Positions 35,466 through 47,140 are shown, numbered from the stretch's first letter. The stretch: DNA of 64,000 nt from Candidatus Celerinatantimonas neptuna (GCA_911810475.1 OU461276.1:1-64000), one strand, 5' to 3'. Numbers and translations are program-made. The notes: generated by a model not told the origin, from the letters alone.

Positions 35466-38048
35466 ATGCAAGAGCAATATAATCCGCACGAAATTGAACC
35501 CAGCGTCCAGCAAAAATGGGAAACAGAGCAAACCTTTAAAGTTACGGAACAACCTGACAAAGAAAAATTCTATTGCCTGTCCATGTTCCCTTATCCAAGC
35601 GGACGACTACACATGGGGCACGTGCGTAACTATACCATTGGTGATGTCATTTCCCGTTATCAGCGCATGCAAGGCAAAAATGTATTACAACCCATGGGAT
35701 GGGATGCATTTGGTCTGCCCGCTGAAAACGCAGCCATTAAAAATAAAACCGCACCAGCAAAATGGACGTATGAAAACATTGCGTACATGAAAAACCAACT
35801 GAAACAGTTAGGTTTTGGTTATGACTGGGATCGTGAAATTGCCACCTGTCGACCTGAATATTATCGCTGGGAACAATGGTTCTTTACCAAGCTCTATGAA
35901 AAAGGGCTCGTTTACAAAAAAATGGCAACGGTCAACTGGGACCCTATCGACCAGACAGTTCTGGCAAATGAACAGGTTATCGATGGACGGGGCTGGCGCT
36001 CCGGAGCCTTAGTCGAGCAAAAGGAAATTCCTCAATGGTTTATCAAGATCACCGATTATGCTCAGGAGTTGCTCGACGATCTGGATCAAATGGACGAATG
36101 GCCTGAACAAGTCAAAACCATGCAGCGTAACTGGATTGGTCGTTCACAAGGGGTTGAAATTACCTTTGAAGTCGCAGAGCAAGACCAGAACTTTACCGTT
36201 TACACTACCCGCCCGGATACGTTGTTTGGTGTTTCTTATGTCGGTGTGGCAGCCCAGCATCCTCTGGCACTTCAGGCCGCAGAAAATAACCCGGCACTGG
36301 CCCAATTTATAGATAAGTGTAAAAATACCAAAGTGGCAGAAGCGGATATGGCCACCATGGAAAAACTAGGCGTCGATACCGGGCTTAAAGCTATTCATCC
36401 GTTAACCGGTAAAGAAGTCCCTATCTGGGCTGCAAACTTCGTACTGATGGATTATGGATCTGGTGCGGTCATGGCTGTTCCGGCTCACGATCAACGCGAC
36501 TATGAATTTGCCGCTAAATACGATTTACCGCTGAACCCTGTCATTTTAGACGAACAAGGACAAGCACCTGATATCAGTGAACAGGCATATACTGAAAAAG
36601 GGATGCTGTTCAATTCATCTGAATTTGATGGCTTAGAATTTGAAGCAGCTTTTGATGCCATTTCAGCAAGACTCTCAGAACTTGGCAAAGGCCAGAAAAA
36701 AGTCAACTACCGACTACGTGACTGGGGCGTTTCACGTCAACGTTACTGGGGAACCCCGATCCCTATGCTCAATCTCGAAAACGGAGATGTCGTCTCTGTT
36801 CCCGAAGAACAGCTCCCGGTAATATTACCTGAAGATGTTGAAATGAACGGCGTGACTTCACCTATCAAAGCCGATTCAAGCTGGTCAGAAACAACTTATA
36901 ATGGCCAAAAAGCCTGGCACGAAACAGACACCTTCGACACTTTCATGGAGTCGAGCTGGTATTTCGCTAAATTCTGTTCAACCAGCGATGATATGATGCT
37001 AGACCCCAAAGCAGCCAATTACTGGTTGCCAGTCGATCAATATATCGGTGGAATCGAACATGCAATCCTGCACTTATTATATGCGCGGTTCTTCCACAAA
37101 TTACTGCGTGATACTGGTCTTGTCAGCTCTGACGAACCATTTAAACGATTACTTACTCAGGGAATGGTATTGTCTGATGCCTTCTATTATGAAGATGAGC
37201 AAGGTGGTAAAAACTGGGTTTCACCAGCGGACACAGACCTGACCCGGGATGAAAAAGGACGCATCACAGCAGCAAGACAGACCAGCACAAGTCGTGACTT
37301 AATTTATGCGGGCATGAGTAAAATGTCCAAATCCAAAAATAACGGAATCGACCCACAAATCATGGTTGCAAAATACGGGGCCGATACTGTTCGTCTGTTC
37401 ATGATGTTCGCAGCTCCCGCAGAACAGACTCTGGAATGGCAAGATTCAGCTGTTGATGGTGCAAACCGCTTTTTACGCCGGGTCTGGCGGCAATGCTATG
37501 AATTACTTCAGGCCGGAACTCCAGGCGCTTATCAAGCTGAACAGTTAAATGCTAAGCAACAGGAACTGCGCCGTGAGCTTCATAAAACTATCGCGAAAGT
37601 CAGTGACGATATTGGTCGTCGTCAAACTTTTAATACTGCCATTGCGGCCATTATGGAACTGATGAATCGTGTAACTAAACAAGATTACAGCGACCCTGCG
37701 ACCCGGACAATCGGTTATGAAGCTATGCGGGCCATTGTGTTGATGTTATCGCCTATCACCCCACATATCTGTCATATCCTCTGGCAGGAATTAGGTAATA
37801 ATTCATCACTGGAAACCACTGATTGGCCACAAGCCGACCCGGATGCCATGGTTGAAGCCAGCAAATTAATCATCGTGCAGGTCAACGGCAAATTAAGAGC
37901 AAAATTAACCGTTCCGGCTGATGCTAATCAGGAGCAGGTTCAGGAACAGGCGATGGCTGATGAAAACGTTCACCGTTTCACCGATGGAAAAACTATTCGC
38001 AAAGTGATCTTCGTTCCCGGTAAACTGCTTAATATCGTAGCTAATTAA
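35466..38048 (+). CDS. leuS: Leucyl-tRNA synthetase
   Basis: Charges tRNA-Leu and edits mischarged species. The 860-aa enzyme has the HIGH-type motif [17 protein letters not shown], the CP1 editing domain with [13 protein letters not shown], the KMSKS motif [13 protein letters not shown] and the anticodon and C-terminal domains. Length matches E. coli. lptE follows 11 nt downstream, the conserved arrangement. Confidence 0.98.
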   Translation: MQEQYNPHEIEPSVQQKWETEQTFKVTEQPDKEKFYCLSMFPYPSGRLHMGHVRNYTIGDVISRYQRMQGKNVLQPMGWDAFGLPAENAAIKNKTAPAKWTYENIAYMKNQLKQLGFGYDWDREIATCRPEYYRWEQWFFTKLYEKGLVYKKMATVNWDPIDQTVLANEQVIDGRGWRSGALVEQKEIPQWFIKITDYAQELLDDLDQMDEWPEQVKTMQRNWIGRSQGVEITFEVAEQDQNFTVYTTRPDTLFGVSYVGVAAQHPLALQAAENNPALAQFIDKCKNTKVAEADMATMEKLGVDTGLKAIHPLTGKEVPIWAANFVLMDYGSGAVMAVPAHDQRDYEFAAKYDLPLNPVILDEQGQAPDISEQAYTEKGMLFNSSEFDGLEFEAAFDAISARLSELGKGQKKVNYRLRDWGVSRQRYWGTPIPMLNLENGDVVSVPEEQLPVILPEDVEMNGVTSPIKADSSWSETTYNGQKAWHETDTFDTFMESSWYFAKFCSTSDDMMLDPKAANYWLPVDQYIGGIEHAILHLLYARFFHKLLRDTGLVSSDEPFKRLLTQGMVLSDAFYYEDEQGGKNWVSPADTDLTRDEKGRITAARQTSTSRDLIYAGMSKMSKSKNNGIDPQIMVAKYGADTVRLFMMFAAPAEQTLEWQDSAVDGANRFLRRVWRQCYELLQAGTPGAYQAEQLNAKQQELRRELHKTIAKVSDDIGRRQTFNTAIAAIMELMNRVTKQDYSDPATRTIGYEAMRAIVLMLSPITPHICHILWQELGNNSSLETTDWPQADPDAMVEASKLIIVQVNGKLRAKLTVPADANQEQVQEQAMADENVHRFTDGKTIRKVIFVPGKLLNIVAN

Positions 38049-38059
38049 TCGAGATATTT

Positions 38060-38602
38060 ATGGAAAAATTAAATCAGTGCTCGTCACGGGCACTTTTTTC
38101 TCGAACATGGCAGGCTCTTCGCCTATTGGCCATCATTGCTACCACAGCTTCATTTTTAAGTGGCTGTGGCTTTCATTTACGGGAAAATTATCTCGTCAAT
38201 ACTAAACTACACAAACTATATCTGGTCACATCTGATCCGTATAGTCTGCTAACCCAAACCCTCAAACGGCAATTACGCAAAAATAATGTGACGTTGGTTA
38301 ATGCGCCAAGCGACCTGGTCCCTATTCTTACATTAAATTCGCCGACAATAACCAGCCGGACTGTTGCCGTTTATCCCGATGGCAGCGATGCCGAATATGA
38401 ACTGAGCTACCATTTATCAGGAACAGTCACAACAATCGATAATCAACAAATTCCGATTGAAGTTCAATTGCACCGTGATTTTACTTCAGACTCAACTCAG
38501 GCCCTGGCCAAAATGCGTGAACAACAATTAATCGATAACGAAATGAACAAAATGGCCGCCGAACAGGTTATTCGGAAACTGGCAGCTGTTAATTTTCGAT
38601 GA
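38060..38602 (+). CDS. lptE: LptE, LPS-assembly lipoprotein
   Basis: Outer-membrane plug subunit of the LptD translocon. The 180-aa protein has a signal peptide ending in lipobox FLSGC followed by GFHLREN, the conserved opening of mature LptE, and the LVTSDPYSLLTQTLKRQLRKNNV segment. The N-terminal extension before the signal is somewhat long (about 26 residues). The gene overlaps holA by 4 nt. Confidence 0.94.
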   Translation: MEKLNQCSSRALFSRTWQALRLLAIIATTASFLSGCGFHLRENYLVNTKLHKLYLVTSDPYSLLTQTLKRQLRKNNVTLVNAPSDLVPILTLNSPTITSRTVAVYPDGSDAEYELSYHLSGTVTTIDNQQIPIEVQLHRDFTSDSTQALAKMREQQLIDNEMNKMAAEQVIRKLAAVNFR

Positions 38603-39606
38603 AAATCTACGCAGACCAGTTACCGCGCAATCTTCACAAAATCATGCCGGTGTATTTAGTCACCGGTGATGAACCTTTAATACGTGATGAAAGCGTTTCA
38701 ATGATCCGTCAAAAAGTCATGGAAAGTGGCCAGGTTGAACGGTTGTTTTTTCACAAAGACAGCGACTTTCAATGGCAGCAACTCACTGATCAAACCCGCG
38801 AATTATCACTTTTTTCACCACTGAAGTTACTGGAACTATCTTTCTCCGGTGCTCCCGATAAAACCGACCAGCAGGAGCTGGAAAACTTACTCCCCCAGAT
38901 ACCGGCTGACATTTGTCTGCTACTAAGCATGCCGCAGCTCAAAAAAACCCAGCAAAAAAAAAGCTGGTATCAGCATATCGAACAACATGGAATTGTCGTC
39001 CAGGTATTTGAACCACAGGGAAAACAGTTCCAACAGTGGATCAAACAGCGCTTAAGAGCCTATCAATTAAAGCCCGAAGAACCACTGGCTGAACGCCTGA
39101 GCTATTTTTATGAAGGAAACCTGTTCGCTTTAAATCAGACAATAGAACGGCTTCATCTGGCTTACCCTGATGGGAATACCCGTTTAGATGAAGTTGAAGC
39201 AACATTAATGGAGTCAGGGCAATTTAATCAGTATCAACTCGTTGATGCAATCTGGGAAGACAATCTGCCCCGGGCTTTACAGATAACCCGAATGTTACGC
39301 CAGAAAAACGAAGACCTAACCCTCTTCAATTGGTCAATCAATCGTGACTTACAAGTCTTAACCGCACTAAAGCAGGAACAGGAAAATAAAGAGCTCTGGC
39401 AGCAGTTTAAAATCTGGCCGAAACGACAACCGTTACTCAGACAGGTAGCTCATCGACTTTCATCCATTCAACTTCACCAAGCCCGGATGCAACTAGCTCA
39501 ACTGGATTTAGCAATCAAGTCATCAGAGCCTGCGGTATGCTGGCAGCAATTTGAACAGCTACTGCTTATTTTCAGTACTCAGCAATGGAGCTTTAATCAT
39601 GTCTGA
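38599..39606 (+). CDS. holA: DNA polymerase III delta subunit
   Basis: Opens the beta clamp within the clamp loader. The 335-aa protein has YLVTGDEPLIRDESVSMIR at the N-terminus, where the P-loop is degenerate, and the C-terminal collar domain. Overlaps lptE (4 nt) and nadD (8 nt), the usual gammaproteobacterial leuS-lptE-holA-nadD order. Confidence 0.95.
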   Translation: MKIYADQLPRNLHKIMPVYLVTGDEPLIRDESVSMIRQKVMESGQVERLFFHKDSDFQWQQLTDQTRELSLFSPLKLLELSFSGAPDKTDQQELENLLPQIPADICLLLSMPQLKKTQQKKSWYQHIEQHGIVVQVFEPQGKQFQQWIKQRLRAYQLKPEEPLAERLSYFYEGNLFALNQTIERLHLAYPDGNTRLDEVEATLMESGQFNQYQLVDAIWEDNLPRALQITRMLRQKNEDLTLFNWSINRDLQVLTALKQEQENKELWQQFKIWPKRQPLLRQVAHRLSSIQLHQARMQLAQLDLAIKSSEPAVCWQQFEQLLLIFSTQQWSFNHV

Positions 39607-40261
39607 ACCTCGCCTGTATCTGGGCGGTTCGTTTGATCCGATTCATCTGGGCCACTTGCGAAGTATCGAGCAACTGCGAGAACAACTTGCACTAGAAAAA
39701 GCGTTCCTGTTGCCTGCAAAAATATCACCTCTGAAATCTGAACCTCAGGTCAGTGAGCAAGCTCGGTTAATGATGCTCAAACTGGCGCTACAGGACTATC
39801 CACATCTGTATATCGACGACCAGGAGCTCAAGCGCGACGGAAAATCATATACCTGGCAAACACTCAGACAACTTCGGGATAATTATCCAGACACTCCTAT
39901 CATCTTTGCCATGGGAATGGATTCACTGTTGAGTATTGACAGGTGGTACCACTGGCAACAATTAACCGACCTGGCTCATCTGGTCATTTTTTCAAGACCC
40001 AGCTATCATCCCCAGCCAAACTGTGAAATCAGTCACTGGTTATCAGCACACCAGGCCGACTCGATTCAGTCCCTGCACCAAAATCTCTGCGGTCATATCT
40101 GGCTGACTCAGGTACAGCCTTACAAAATATCATCAACAGCACTTCGGCAGAGTTTTAGCAACGGCACCTTTCATGATTATCAACACCTGCTACCTTCTTC
40201 GGTCTATTCCTATATTGTGGCCAATTCACTCTATGACTTAACGATTCACGAAAAGCCATGA
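39599..40261 (+). CDS. nadD: Nicotinate-nucleotide adenylyltransferase
   Basis: Converts nicotinate mononucleotide to deamido-NAD. The 220-aa protein begins MSEPRLYLGGSFDPIHLGHLRS, with the GGSFDP and HxGH nucleotidyltransferase motifs, and has ISSTALR near the end. I start at ATG 39599, which overlaps the end of holA; the upstream frame to 39551 lies inside holA. Confidence 0.95.
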   Translation: MSEPRLYLGGSFDPIHLGHLRSIEQLREQLALEKAFLLPAKISPLKSEPQVSEQARLMMLKLALQDYPHLYIDDQELKRDGKSYTWQTLRQLRDNYPDTPIIFAMGMDSLLSIDRWYHWQQLTDLAHLVIFSRPSYHPQPNCEISHWLSAHQADSIQSLHQNLCGHIWLTQVQPYKISSTALRQSFSNGTFHDYQHLLPSSVYSYIVANSLYDLTIHEKP

Positions 40262-40301
40262 TATACTGGTAATCGGTTATCTAATATTGGAGTTAAGCTA
40301 G

Positions 40302-40643
40302 GTGCAGACAACAGCACTCGTTAAATTTACCGTCGATAAAATTGAGGACATGAAAGGTCGGGACATTACGGTCTTAGATGTTCACCAACAATCTACGATT
40401 ACCGATCATATGGTAATTTGCAGTGGCAATTCCAAACGCCATGTCCAATCCATCGCAGAAAACCTGCTCAGTGAAGCCAAACATGCCAATCTGGATGTAT
40501 TGGGAAGTGAAGGTGCAGATGCTGGTGAATGGGTTTTAGTCGACCTGGGCGATGTTGTCGTTCACGTGATGCAAGACGACACCCGTGATTTCTACCAGTT
40601 AGAAAAATTGTGGAAACCTGTTTCTGAGACCAAAGTCGGATGA
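40302..40643 (+). CDS. rsfS: Ribosomal silencing factor RsfS
   Basis: Binds L14 and blocks subunit joining in starvation. The 113-aa protein has [21 protein letters not shown] and [30 protein letters not shown]. The start is GTG with GGAG nine bases upstream. It overlaps rlmH by 4 nt. Confidence 0.95.
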   Translation: MQTTALVKFTVDKIEDMKGRDITVLDVHQQSTITDHMVICSGNSKRHVQSIAENLLSEAKHANLDVLGSEGADAGEWVLVDLGDVVVHVMQDDTRDFYQLEKLWKPVSETKVG

Positions 40644-41110
40644 AAATACAACTGATAGCCGTTGGGACAAAAATGCCCCAGTGGATTGAAGCCGGTTTTC
40701 AAGAATATGCCCGACGTTTCCCAAAAGATGTCCTCCTCGAATTGGTCGAAGTTAATGCCGGGAAACGGGGTAAAAATGCTAATATTCGCCGGATTTTAGA
40801 AAAAGAAGGCGAAAATATGCTTGCGGCGGTCAATCGTGGGAACCGTATTGTTTGCCTTGAAGTTGAAGGCAACCCTTGGAGTACCCCTCAATTAGCGAAA
40901 CAACTTGAACATTGGAAAATGGATGGAAGGGATATCAGCTTATTAATTGGCGGCCCTGAAGGATTAGATCCGAAATGTATTAAAGCAGCAGAGCAACACT
41001 GGTCGTTATCCAAGCTTACCTTGCCACACCCATTGGTACGAGTCGTTGTTGCTGAATCTTTATATCGGGCTTGGAGCCTGACTGCGAATCATCCATACCA
41101 TCGAGAGTGA
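40640..41110 (+). CDS. rlmH: 23S rRNA m3-psi1915 methyltransferase RlmH
   Basis: SPOUT methyltransferase acting on helix 69 of 70S ribosomes. The 156-aa protein has the [47 protein letters not shown] block with the SAM-binding knot and the C-terminal YHRE. Coupled to rsfS; mrdA follows 9 nt later. Confidence 0.97.
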   Translation: MKIQLIAVGTKMPQWIEAGFQEYARRFPKDVLLELVEVNAGKRGKNANIRRILEKEGENMLAAVNRGNRIVCLEVEGNPWSTPQLAKQLEHWKMDGRDISLLIGGPEGLDPKCIKAAEQHWSLSKLTLPHPLVRVVVAESLYRAWSLTANHPYHRE

Positions 41111-41119
41111 TATCTGCGT

Positions 41120-42988
41120 ATGCTCAAAAAGCGCATAGCCCTACGCGATCACAGTGCAGAATCTGCACTATTTTTTCGCCGCACGTTTATTTGTTTATGT
41201 ATTGTTATTGTTTTACTGGCAACACTTTTCACGAATCTTTATTATCTACAGGTAGATCAGTTTAAAAAATATACGACCCGTTCCAACGACAACCGAATCA
41301 ATATTCTTCCCCTCGCCCCACCTAGAGGATTAATCTACGATCGCAACGGAAATTTACTCGCTGAAAATCGCCCTTCGTTCGATCTTCAGCTAATCCCTGA
41401 AGATGTACATCATCTGCATAAAACCGTTCATGCACTGACTAAACTACTCGATATCAGTCATGATGATGTTGAGCAGTTTTATAAAGATGTGAAGCAAACC
41501 CGTCGTTTTAAACCCATTATTCTAATGGATGAACTTAACGATCGTCAGGTTGCAAAATTCAGCGTTAACCAATTTCGTTTTCCTGGAGTGAGTATCGAGT
41601 CACATCTAACCCGTTACTATCCTTATGGAAAAGCACTTACCCACGTTTTAGGTTACGTCTCACGTATCAACAGCCGGGATCTACAACGACTAAGTGCAGA
41701 GGGTGAACTCAGTAACTATGCCGGTACCCGCGATATTGGGAAGCTTGGAATCGAACGCTACTATGAACAGGTGCTGCATGGCAAAGTCGGCTACCAAGAA
41801 GTTGAAGTGAACAATCGGGGCCGTATTATCCGCACCTTAAAAATCGTCCCCCCAGTTCCGGGTAAAGATCTCTATCTCAACATCGATATCAACTTACAGT
41901 TACAAGCTCAGTCAATGCTGCAAGGCAAACGTGGCGCTATTATTCTGCTAAACGCAAAAGATAGCGGTGTACTTGCAATGGCCAGCAGCCCCAGTTATAA
42001 CCCGAACCAATTCGTAAAAGGCATTAGCGCAAAAGCTTATAACGCCCTGCTGCATTCAAAAAACCATCCTTTAATTAACAGAGCAACTCAGGGCACCTAT
42101 CCTCCGGGTTCTACTGTCAAGCCACTATTAGCCATCATGGGGCTTGAAAAAGGGAAAATAACCACGAAGGAAAAAATATTTGACCCGGGATGGTTCCAGA
42201 TCCCTAACACCAGACGTAAATTCCGTGACTGGAAACGCTGGGGGCATGGCTGGGTGGATGTCAATAAAGCCATTAAAGAGAGTGTGGACACTTACTTCTA
42301 TTGGCTCGCTTACAATACGGGAATTGATACCATCCATAATTACATGAGTAAGTTTGGATTTGGCCAATATACAGGCATTGATATTCACGAAGAAAGCAAA
42401 GGGAATATGCCAAGCCGACAATGGAAAGAGATGCGCTATCACGAGCCCTGGTGGAAAGGCGATACCATCTCAGTTGGGATCGGCCAGGGATACTGGACAG
42501 CGACCCCATTACAACTCGGTGAGGCAATCAACATTCTGGCCAATGACGGTAAAGTCATCACTCCGAGAATTCTCAATAGTATTGCTTCTAACGGACACAA
42601 AATTGCTGTTCCATTGGATGTGAGAAAACCGATCATACTCAATAATCCATCGAATTGGCAGGTCGCCCAACGAGGCATGTATGCTGTGGTCAACGAGCTT
42701 CACGGAACAGCGCACAGGGCTTTCCTTGGTGCAAATTATATTGCTGCCGGGAAAACCGGAACAGCTCAGTTAGTCAGTCGGGCGGATGGAGAAGCACTGA
42801 GAAAAGACCTGGCCGAACGCCAGCGGGACAACGGAATGTTTGTTGGATATGCACCTTATAAACATCCTGAAATTATTGCTTCAGTCGCTATCGAAAACTC
42901 CGGTGAAAGCTATCCAGCTATTTTATATGCCCGGAAATTATTCGACAGCTACTTTGCTCATAATCCGGAGCTAGTCAAACATGAGTAA
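41120..42988 (+). CDS. mrdA: Penicillin-binding protein 2 (elongasome transpeptidase)
   Basis: Cross-links peptidoglycan for rod growth, working with RodA. The 622-aa protein has one N-terminal membrane helix (about 22-43), a pedestal domain, and a transpeptidase domain with S331-[12 protein letters not shown] and the [11 protein letters not shown] motif. Overlaps mrdB by 8 nt. Confidence 0.97.
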   Translation: MLKKRIALRDHSAESALFFRRTFICLCIVIVLLATLFTNLYYLQVDQFKKYTTRSNDNRINILPLAPPRGLIYDRNGNLLAENRPSFDLQLIPEDVHHLHKTVHALTKLLDISHDDVEQFYKDVKQTRRFKPIILMDELNDRQVAKFSVNQFRFPGVSIESHLTRYYPYGKALTHVLGYVSRINSRDLQRLSAEGELSNYAGTRDIGKLGIERYYEQVLHGKVGYQEVEVNNRGRIIRTLKIVPPVPGKDLYLNIDINLQLQAQSMLQGKRGAIILLNAKDSGVLAMASSPSYNPNQFVKGISAKAYNALLHSKNHPLINRATQGTYPPGSTVKPLLAIMGLEKGKITTKEKIFDPGWFQIPNTRRKFRDWKRWGHGWVDVNKAIKESVDTYFYWLAYNTGIDTIHNYMSKFGFGQYTGIDIHEESKGNMPSRQWKEMRYHEPWWKGDTISVGIGQGYWTATPLQLGEAINILANDGKVITPRILNSIASNGHKIAVPLDVRKPIILNNPSNWQVAQRGMYAVVNELHGTAHRAFLGANYIAAGKTGTAQLVSRADGEALRKDLAERQRDNGMFVGYAPYKHPEIIASVAIENSGESYPAILYARKLFDSYFAHNPELVKHE

Positions 42989-44093
42989 TGCAACAACGAA
43001 ACAACGTGAGTCAATCTGGTGGAAATTACATATTGATTGGCCTTTAGTCATCGGCTTATTAGCGATCCTAGTCATGGGCGGTTTTATTCTTTACAGTGCT
43101 AGTGGCGAAAGCCGAGCCATGGTCATGCGTCAGGGAATGAGGGTCATTTTAGCCATTTCGATTATGATCGTTATCGCACAAATTTCACCAGATACATACA
43201 GGCGCTGGGCTCCGACTTTATTTGGTATTGGTTTTTTTCTGCTGATTATCGTGCTGATCATTGGCCACATTGGTAAGGGGGCACAGCGCTGGCTGGATCT
43301 TGGCATATTTAAATTTCAGCCATCTGAAATTATGAAGGTTGCAGTCCCACTGATGGTTGCCCGCTATATCAGCCAGCATCCGCTGCCAGTCCGCTTTAAA
43401 CATCTGATGGTTGGGGTTGCAATTGCTCTGGCGCCAACCTTATTAATTGCCAAACAACCTGATTTAGGAACCGCTCTGCTGGTCGCTGTATCTGGTATCT
43501 TTGCACTGTTTCTTGCAGGTATGAGCTGGCGACTTGTCTTTGCCAGCATGGTTGCCGTTGCTTCTTTTATTCCAGTACTCTGGTTTTTCTTAATGCACGA
43601 GTACCAGCGTCAGCGAGTACTCACTTTCTTAAACCCTGAAAGTGACCCCCTCGGAGCTGGTTACCATATTATTCAGTCGAAAATCGCCATTGGTTCTGGC
43701 GGATTATTCGGTAAAGGATGGATGCATGGTACTCAAAGCCAACTGGATTTTATCCCTGAACGCCATACTGATTTTATTTTTTCAGTCTTTGCTGAAGAAT
43801 TCGGTCTGCTCGGGGTATCGGTCCTATTATTTCTGTATTTCTATGTAATCGGACGCGGTTTGTATATAGCCATACAGGCACAGAATGCATTTGAACGATT
43901 ACTAGCCGGAAGTATTACATTGACATTTTTTGTCTATGTTTTCGTTAATATTGGTATGGTCAGTGGCATTTTACCCGTGGTTGGCGTTCCATTGCCATTA
44001 ATCAGCTACGGTGGAACATCTATCGTGACACTGCTTGCAGGTTTTGGCATGCTAATGTCCATTCACACTCACAAACGATTTTATGCTCAATAG
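42981..44093 (+). CDS. mrdB: RodA SEDS glycosyltransferase
   Basis: Polymerises glycan strands as the partner of PBP2. The 370-aa membrane protein has about ten helices, the catalytic-region [24 protein letters not shown] and the [13 protein letters not shown] motif typical of SEDS proteins. The gene lies between mrdA and mltB in one operon. Confidence 0.97.
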   Translation: MSNATTKQRESIWWKLHIDWPLVIGLLAILVMGGFILYSASGESRAMVMRQGMRVILAISIMIVIAQISPDTYRRWAPTLFGIGFFLLIIVLIIGHIGKGAQRWLDLGIFKFQPSEIMKVAVPLMVARYISQHPLPVRFKHLMVGVAIALAPTLLIAKQPDLGTALLVAVSGIFALFLAGMSWRLVFASMVAVASFIPVLWFFLMHEYQRQRVLTFLNPESDPLGAGYHIIQSKIAIGSGGLFGKGWMHGTQSQLDFIPERHTDFIFSVFAEEFGLLGVSVLLFLYFYVIGRGLYIAIQAQNAFERLLAGSITLTFFVYVFVNIGMVSGILPVVGVPLPLISYGGTSIVTLLAGFGMLMSIHTHKRFYAQ

Positions 44094-44100
44094 GAACAGT

Positions 44101-45084
44101 ATGCGCAATCTTACGTGGATAATCATAAGCTGTTTAGCCGCTGTATCAATCACGACACAAGCTTCACCTATCGATAAAAAAACTAAAATTCAGTTAAAAC
44201 AATTGAGCCAGCAGACAAAAACCAGCTACCGAACACTTCGCCAGGCGGTTGAAGAAGCCAAATTTCAGCCAGAAGTGATTAAAGCGATTACCAAACCTTG
44301 GGAAGCCAAACCCTGGTATCAGTATCGAGCCCTCTTTTTAAAACCCAAACGGGTCCGTGAAGGCGTCGAATTCTGGAAAAAACATGCTAAAACACTGGCT
44401 AAAGCCCAACGAATTTATCATGTTCCACCTGAATTAATTGTTGCTATTATCGGAGTAGAAACATTTTATGGACGATTCACCGGCAATTATTCAGTACTTA
44501 ATGCGCTTTATACTTTAGGTTTTCATTATCCGCCACGGGGTAAATTCTTTCGCAAAGAATTTGCATCATTTGTGAAATTAAGCCAGCAACAAAAATGGTC
44601 TCTCGGACAAATCAAAGGATCATATGCCGGTGCTATGGGGTATGGTCAGTTTATCCCATCGAGTTATTTACATTATGCTGTCGATTTTAATAACGATGGC
44701 CGTATTAACATGCTCAAAGATCCGGTTGATGGAATAGGCAGTGTTGCGAACTATTTCCACCGACATCACTGGCATGAACATACGCCTGTCGCGGAAAAAT
44801 TAGCCCGTGCTCCGTCAGCCACATTAAAACAAAAAGCCAACCGGGAGTTATCGCCTCAGTACAAATGGCAACAGCTCACTCAATGGGGAGCAACCGTTAA
44901 ACAATCGCCAGAATCCAATACCCCGGTAAATCTGCTACGCTTAAAAGTGGGCAAGAAACAGTCAGGTTACTGGGTGACTTATCATAATTTTTATGTAATT
45001 ACCCGCTATAACCGTAGCCCGCTTTATGCAATGGCTGTCTATCAACTTAGTCAACAGATTAAAGATGCTTATTATCATCCGTAA
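44101..45084 (+). CDS. mltB: MltB-type lytic transglycosylase
   Basis: Periplasmic murein lytic transglycosylase. The catalytic Glu lies in VAIIGVETFYGRFTGNYSV and the fold continues with MGYGQFIPSSYLHYAVDFNNDGRINM. I start at ATG 44101 because AGGA lies five bases upstream; a frame from 44083 lies inside mrdB. The signal peptide (WIIISCLAAVSITTQASP) ends in a signal-peptidase-I-type site with no lipobox Cys downstream, unlike lipoprotein MltB of E. coli, so this copy is probably soluble in the periplasm. Confidence 0.92.
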   Translation: MRNLTWIIISCLAAVSITTQASPIDKKTKIQLKQLSQQTKTSYRTLRQAVEEAKFQPEVIKAITKPWEAKPWYQYRALFLKPKRVREGVEFWKKHAKTLAKAQRIYHVPPELIVAIIGVETFYGRFTGNYSVLNALYTLGFHYPPRGKFFRKEFASFVKLSQQQKWSLGQIKGSYAGAMGYGQFIPSSYLHYAVDFNNDGRINMLKDPVDGIGSVANYFHRHHWHEHTPVAEKLARAPSATLKQKANRELSPQYKWQQLTQWGATVKQSPESNTPVNLLRLKVGKKQSGYWVTYHNFYVITRYNRSPLYAMAVYQLSQQIKDAYYHP

Positions 45085-45880
45085 TATTTCGGCATTTTGT
45101 GCTCTTATCCTACTGATGGCAGGTTGTAGTAATCTGCCATCTTCTCGCTACAAAATGTCAAAAGATGCCTATCCAAATCATCCACCCAATATCAGTTGGA
45201 TTGAAAATGCTTACCCAAGAATTGAACCTTTAAGCCGTAGTGGGAACAAAGACTATAAGGTCAATGGCCATACCTATAAAGTTTGGCGCGGTATACAATC
45301 CTATCAACAGGTCGGAATGGCCTCTTGGTATGGACTAAAATTTCAGGGACACCAGACAGCAAATGGTGAAATTTACGATATGTACAGCATGAGTGCTGCA
45401 CATAAACACTTACCACTGCCTAGTTATGTTCGTGTCACAAACCTGTCGAATCATCGTTCGGTCATTGTTCGGGTCAACGATCGGGGGCCGTTTCATTCGA
45501 ACAGGATTATTGATTTATCATACGCAGCCGCTTATAAATTAGGTATGCTAGCCTCGGGAACAGCCAAAGTACGTGTCACTCTGATTATTCCCGGGCAACA
45601 CCATTTATCTGGGAAAGTCGCATCAAAACCGTCTTTACCAGTACAAACAACAGAGTATTATGTACAATTACTCGCTTTGAAGGACACCGCTGCAGCAAGC
45701 AAACAACAGCAGTTGTTAGCAAAACAGGGCTATTCGGCGGTCATTGTTCCATCAGGGGAATGGACGGCAATTCGGCTTGGGCCTTATGTCAACCATCATC
45801 TTGCGGAACAGGCCAAAATAAAGATGCGTCAGGGCCGGTATAAGGATGCCTTTATTGTTCCAATAAAGCATACTGATTAA
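45065..45880 (+). CDS. rlpA: RlpA septal-ring lipoprotein / lytic transglycosylase
   Basis: A 271-aa lipoprotein: signal peptide with lipobox LLMAGC, double-psi beta-barrel core (VGMASWYGLKFQGHQTANGEIYDMYSMSAAHKHLPLPSYVRVTNL, with the RVNDRGPF motif) and a C-terminal SPOR domain (YYVQLLALKDTAAASKQQQLL) that binds denuded glycan at the septum. I start at ATG 45065, which overlaps mltB by 20 nt. Last gene of the elongasome run. Confidence 0.92.
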   Translation: MLIIIRNISAFCALILLMAGCSNLPSSRYKMSKDAYPNHPPNISWIENAYPRIEPLSRSGNKDYKVNGHTYKVWRGIQSYQQVGMASWYGLKFQGHQTANGEIYDMYSMSAAHKHLPLPSYVRVTNLSNHRSVIVRVNDRGPFHSNRIIDLSYAAAYKLGMLASGTAKVRVTLIIPGQHHLSGKVASKPSLPVQTTEYYVQLLALKDTAAASKQQQLLAKQGYSAVIVPSGEWTAIRLGPYVNHHLAEQAKIKMRQGRYKDAFIVPIKHTD

Positions 45881-45901
45881 TCCGCATCATACTGGCAAGT
45901 T

Positions 45902-45916
45902 TTGTTATCATAACAA
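45902..45916. promoter_or_regulatory. 15-bp perfect palindrome before dacA
   Basis: TTGTTAT-C-ATAACAA lies 45 nt upstream of the dacA ATG, near where a promoter would be. The binding protein is unknown. Confidence 0.35.
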
Positions 45917-45961
45917 GCTGCTTTTCCGATTAACTGCAATTATTTATTAAAAATAAACAAC

Positions 45962-47140
45962 ATGATGAAAAAGAGTTTAATCAAACGATTCAAAATTACC
46001 GCACTGTGCTGTGCCTTTATCGTTCCGGCATCGGCCATTGCAGCCCCCCATGTTATCCCGGATCCACCGGCTATTTCTGCAGCGTCCTACATTGTAGTCG
46101 ATTATAATTCGGGTAAAGTTCTTGCTGAGAGAAACGCAGATGAGCGTCGTGCCCCAGCCAGCCTGACCAAAATGATGACCAGCTATATCATCGGCCAAGA
46201 ACTTAAAAACGGAACAATCAAACGAAGCGACGAGGTCACTATCGGTCGGGATGCCTGGGCGATTAACTTCCCTGAATCTTCAAAAATGTTCCTGAAAATC
46301 GGAACTCAGGTCAGTGTGGGAATGCTGAACCGTGGGATAATCGTTGATTCAGGAAACGATGCATGTGTCGCAATGGCTGATTATATTGCAGGAAGCAGCA
46401 ACGCTTTTGCTCAGTTAATGAACAACTGGGCAAAAGAGTTAGGAATGGACCACAGTCATTTCGTTAATCCGCATGGATTAGATAATCCAGATCACTATAC
46501 AACCGCACGGGATATGGCAACACTGGCTGTTCACCTGATCCGTGACTTACCACAAGAATATAAAATTTATTCTGAAAAATCATTTACTTATAACAAAATC
46601 ACCCAATATAACCGAAACACTCTGCTGTGGGATAAAAGTATCCATGTTGATGGGATAAAAACAGGACACACCAGCCACGCCGGCTATAATCTGGTTGCCT
46701 CAGCAACTCAGGATGGAATGCGCCTGATCTCTGTTGTCATGGGAACTCCTTCAAAATATGCCCGTGAAGCAGAAAGCAAAAAACTACTCACCTGGGGATT
46801 CCGGTTCTTTGAAACCGTCAAACCGTATAAAGCCGGAGACAGTTTCGTCAAAGCCCGAATCTGGAAAGGCGTTGTGGATCATGTCGCATTAGGGGTCAAT
46901 AAAAACGTAGCAGTCACCGTTCCAAGAGGTCAGGCCAAAAACCTGAAAGCCAGTTATGAACTGACCAAAACGCTTGAAGCACCACTGAAAAAAGGCGAAG
47001 TCGTCGGAACCTTGCACTTCAAACTGGATGGAAAAGATGTTGCAACCTATCCGTTAGTTTCATTACAGACCGTAAAAAAAGGCAGTATATTTAAGCAGTT
47101 GTTTGATTATATCCTCCAATTGTTTTCCAGCTGGTTTTAA
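45962..47140 (+). CDS. dacA: D-alanyl-D-alanine carboxypeptidase (PBP5)
   Basis: Trims the terminal D-Ala of stem peptides. The 392-aa protein has a cleavable signal peptide (residues 1-28), S67-LTK70, the SGN motif in VDSGNDACVAMADYI, KTG in VDGIKTGHTSHAGYN, and a C-terminal amphipathic anchor (IFKQLFDYILQLFSSWF). Follows rlpA and precedes ybeD as in E. coli. Confidence 0.97.
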   Translation: MMKKSLIKRFKITALCCAFIVPASAIAAPHVIPDPPAISAASYIVVDYNSGKVLAERNADERRAPASLTKMMTSYIIGQELKNGTIKRSDEVTIGRDAWAINFPESSKMFLKIGTQVSVGMLNRGIIVDSGNDACVAMADYIAGSSNAFAQLMNNWAKELGMDHSHFVNPHGLDNPDHYTTARDMATLAVHLIRDLPQEYKIYSEKSFTYNKITQYNRNTLLWDKSIHVDGIKTGHTSHAGYNLVASATQDGMRLISVVMGTPSKYAREAESKKLLTWGFRFFETVKPYKAGDSFVKARIWKGVVDHVALGVNKNVAVTVPRGQAKNLKASYELTKTLEAPLKKGEVVGTLHFKLDGKDVATYPLVSLQTVKKGSIFKQLFDYILQLFSSWF

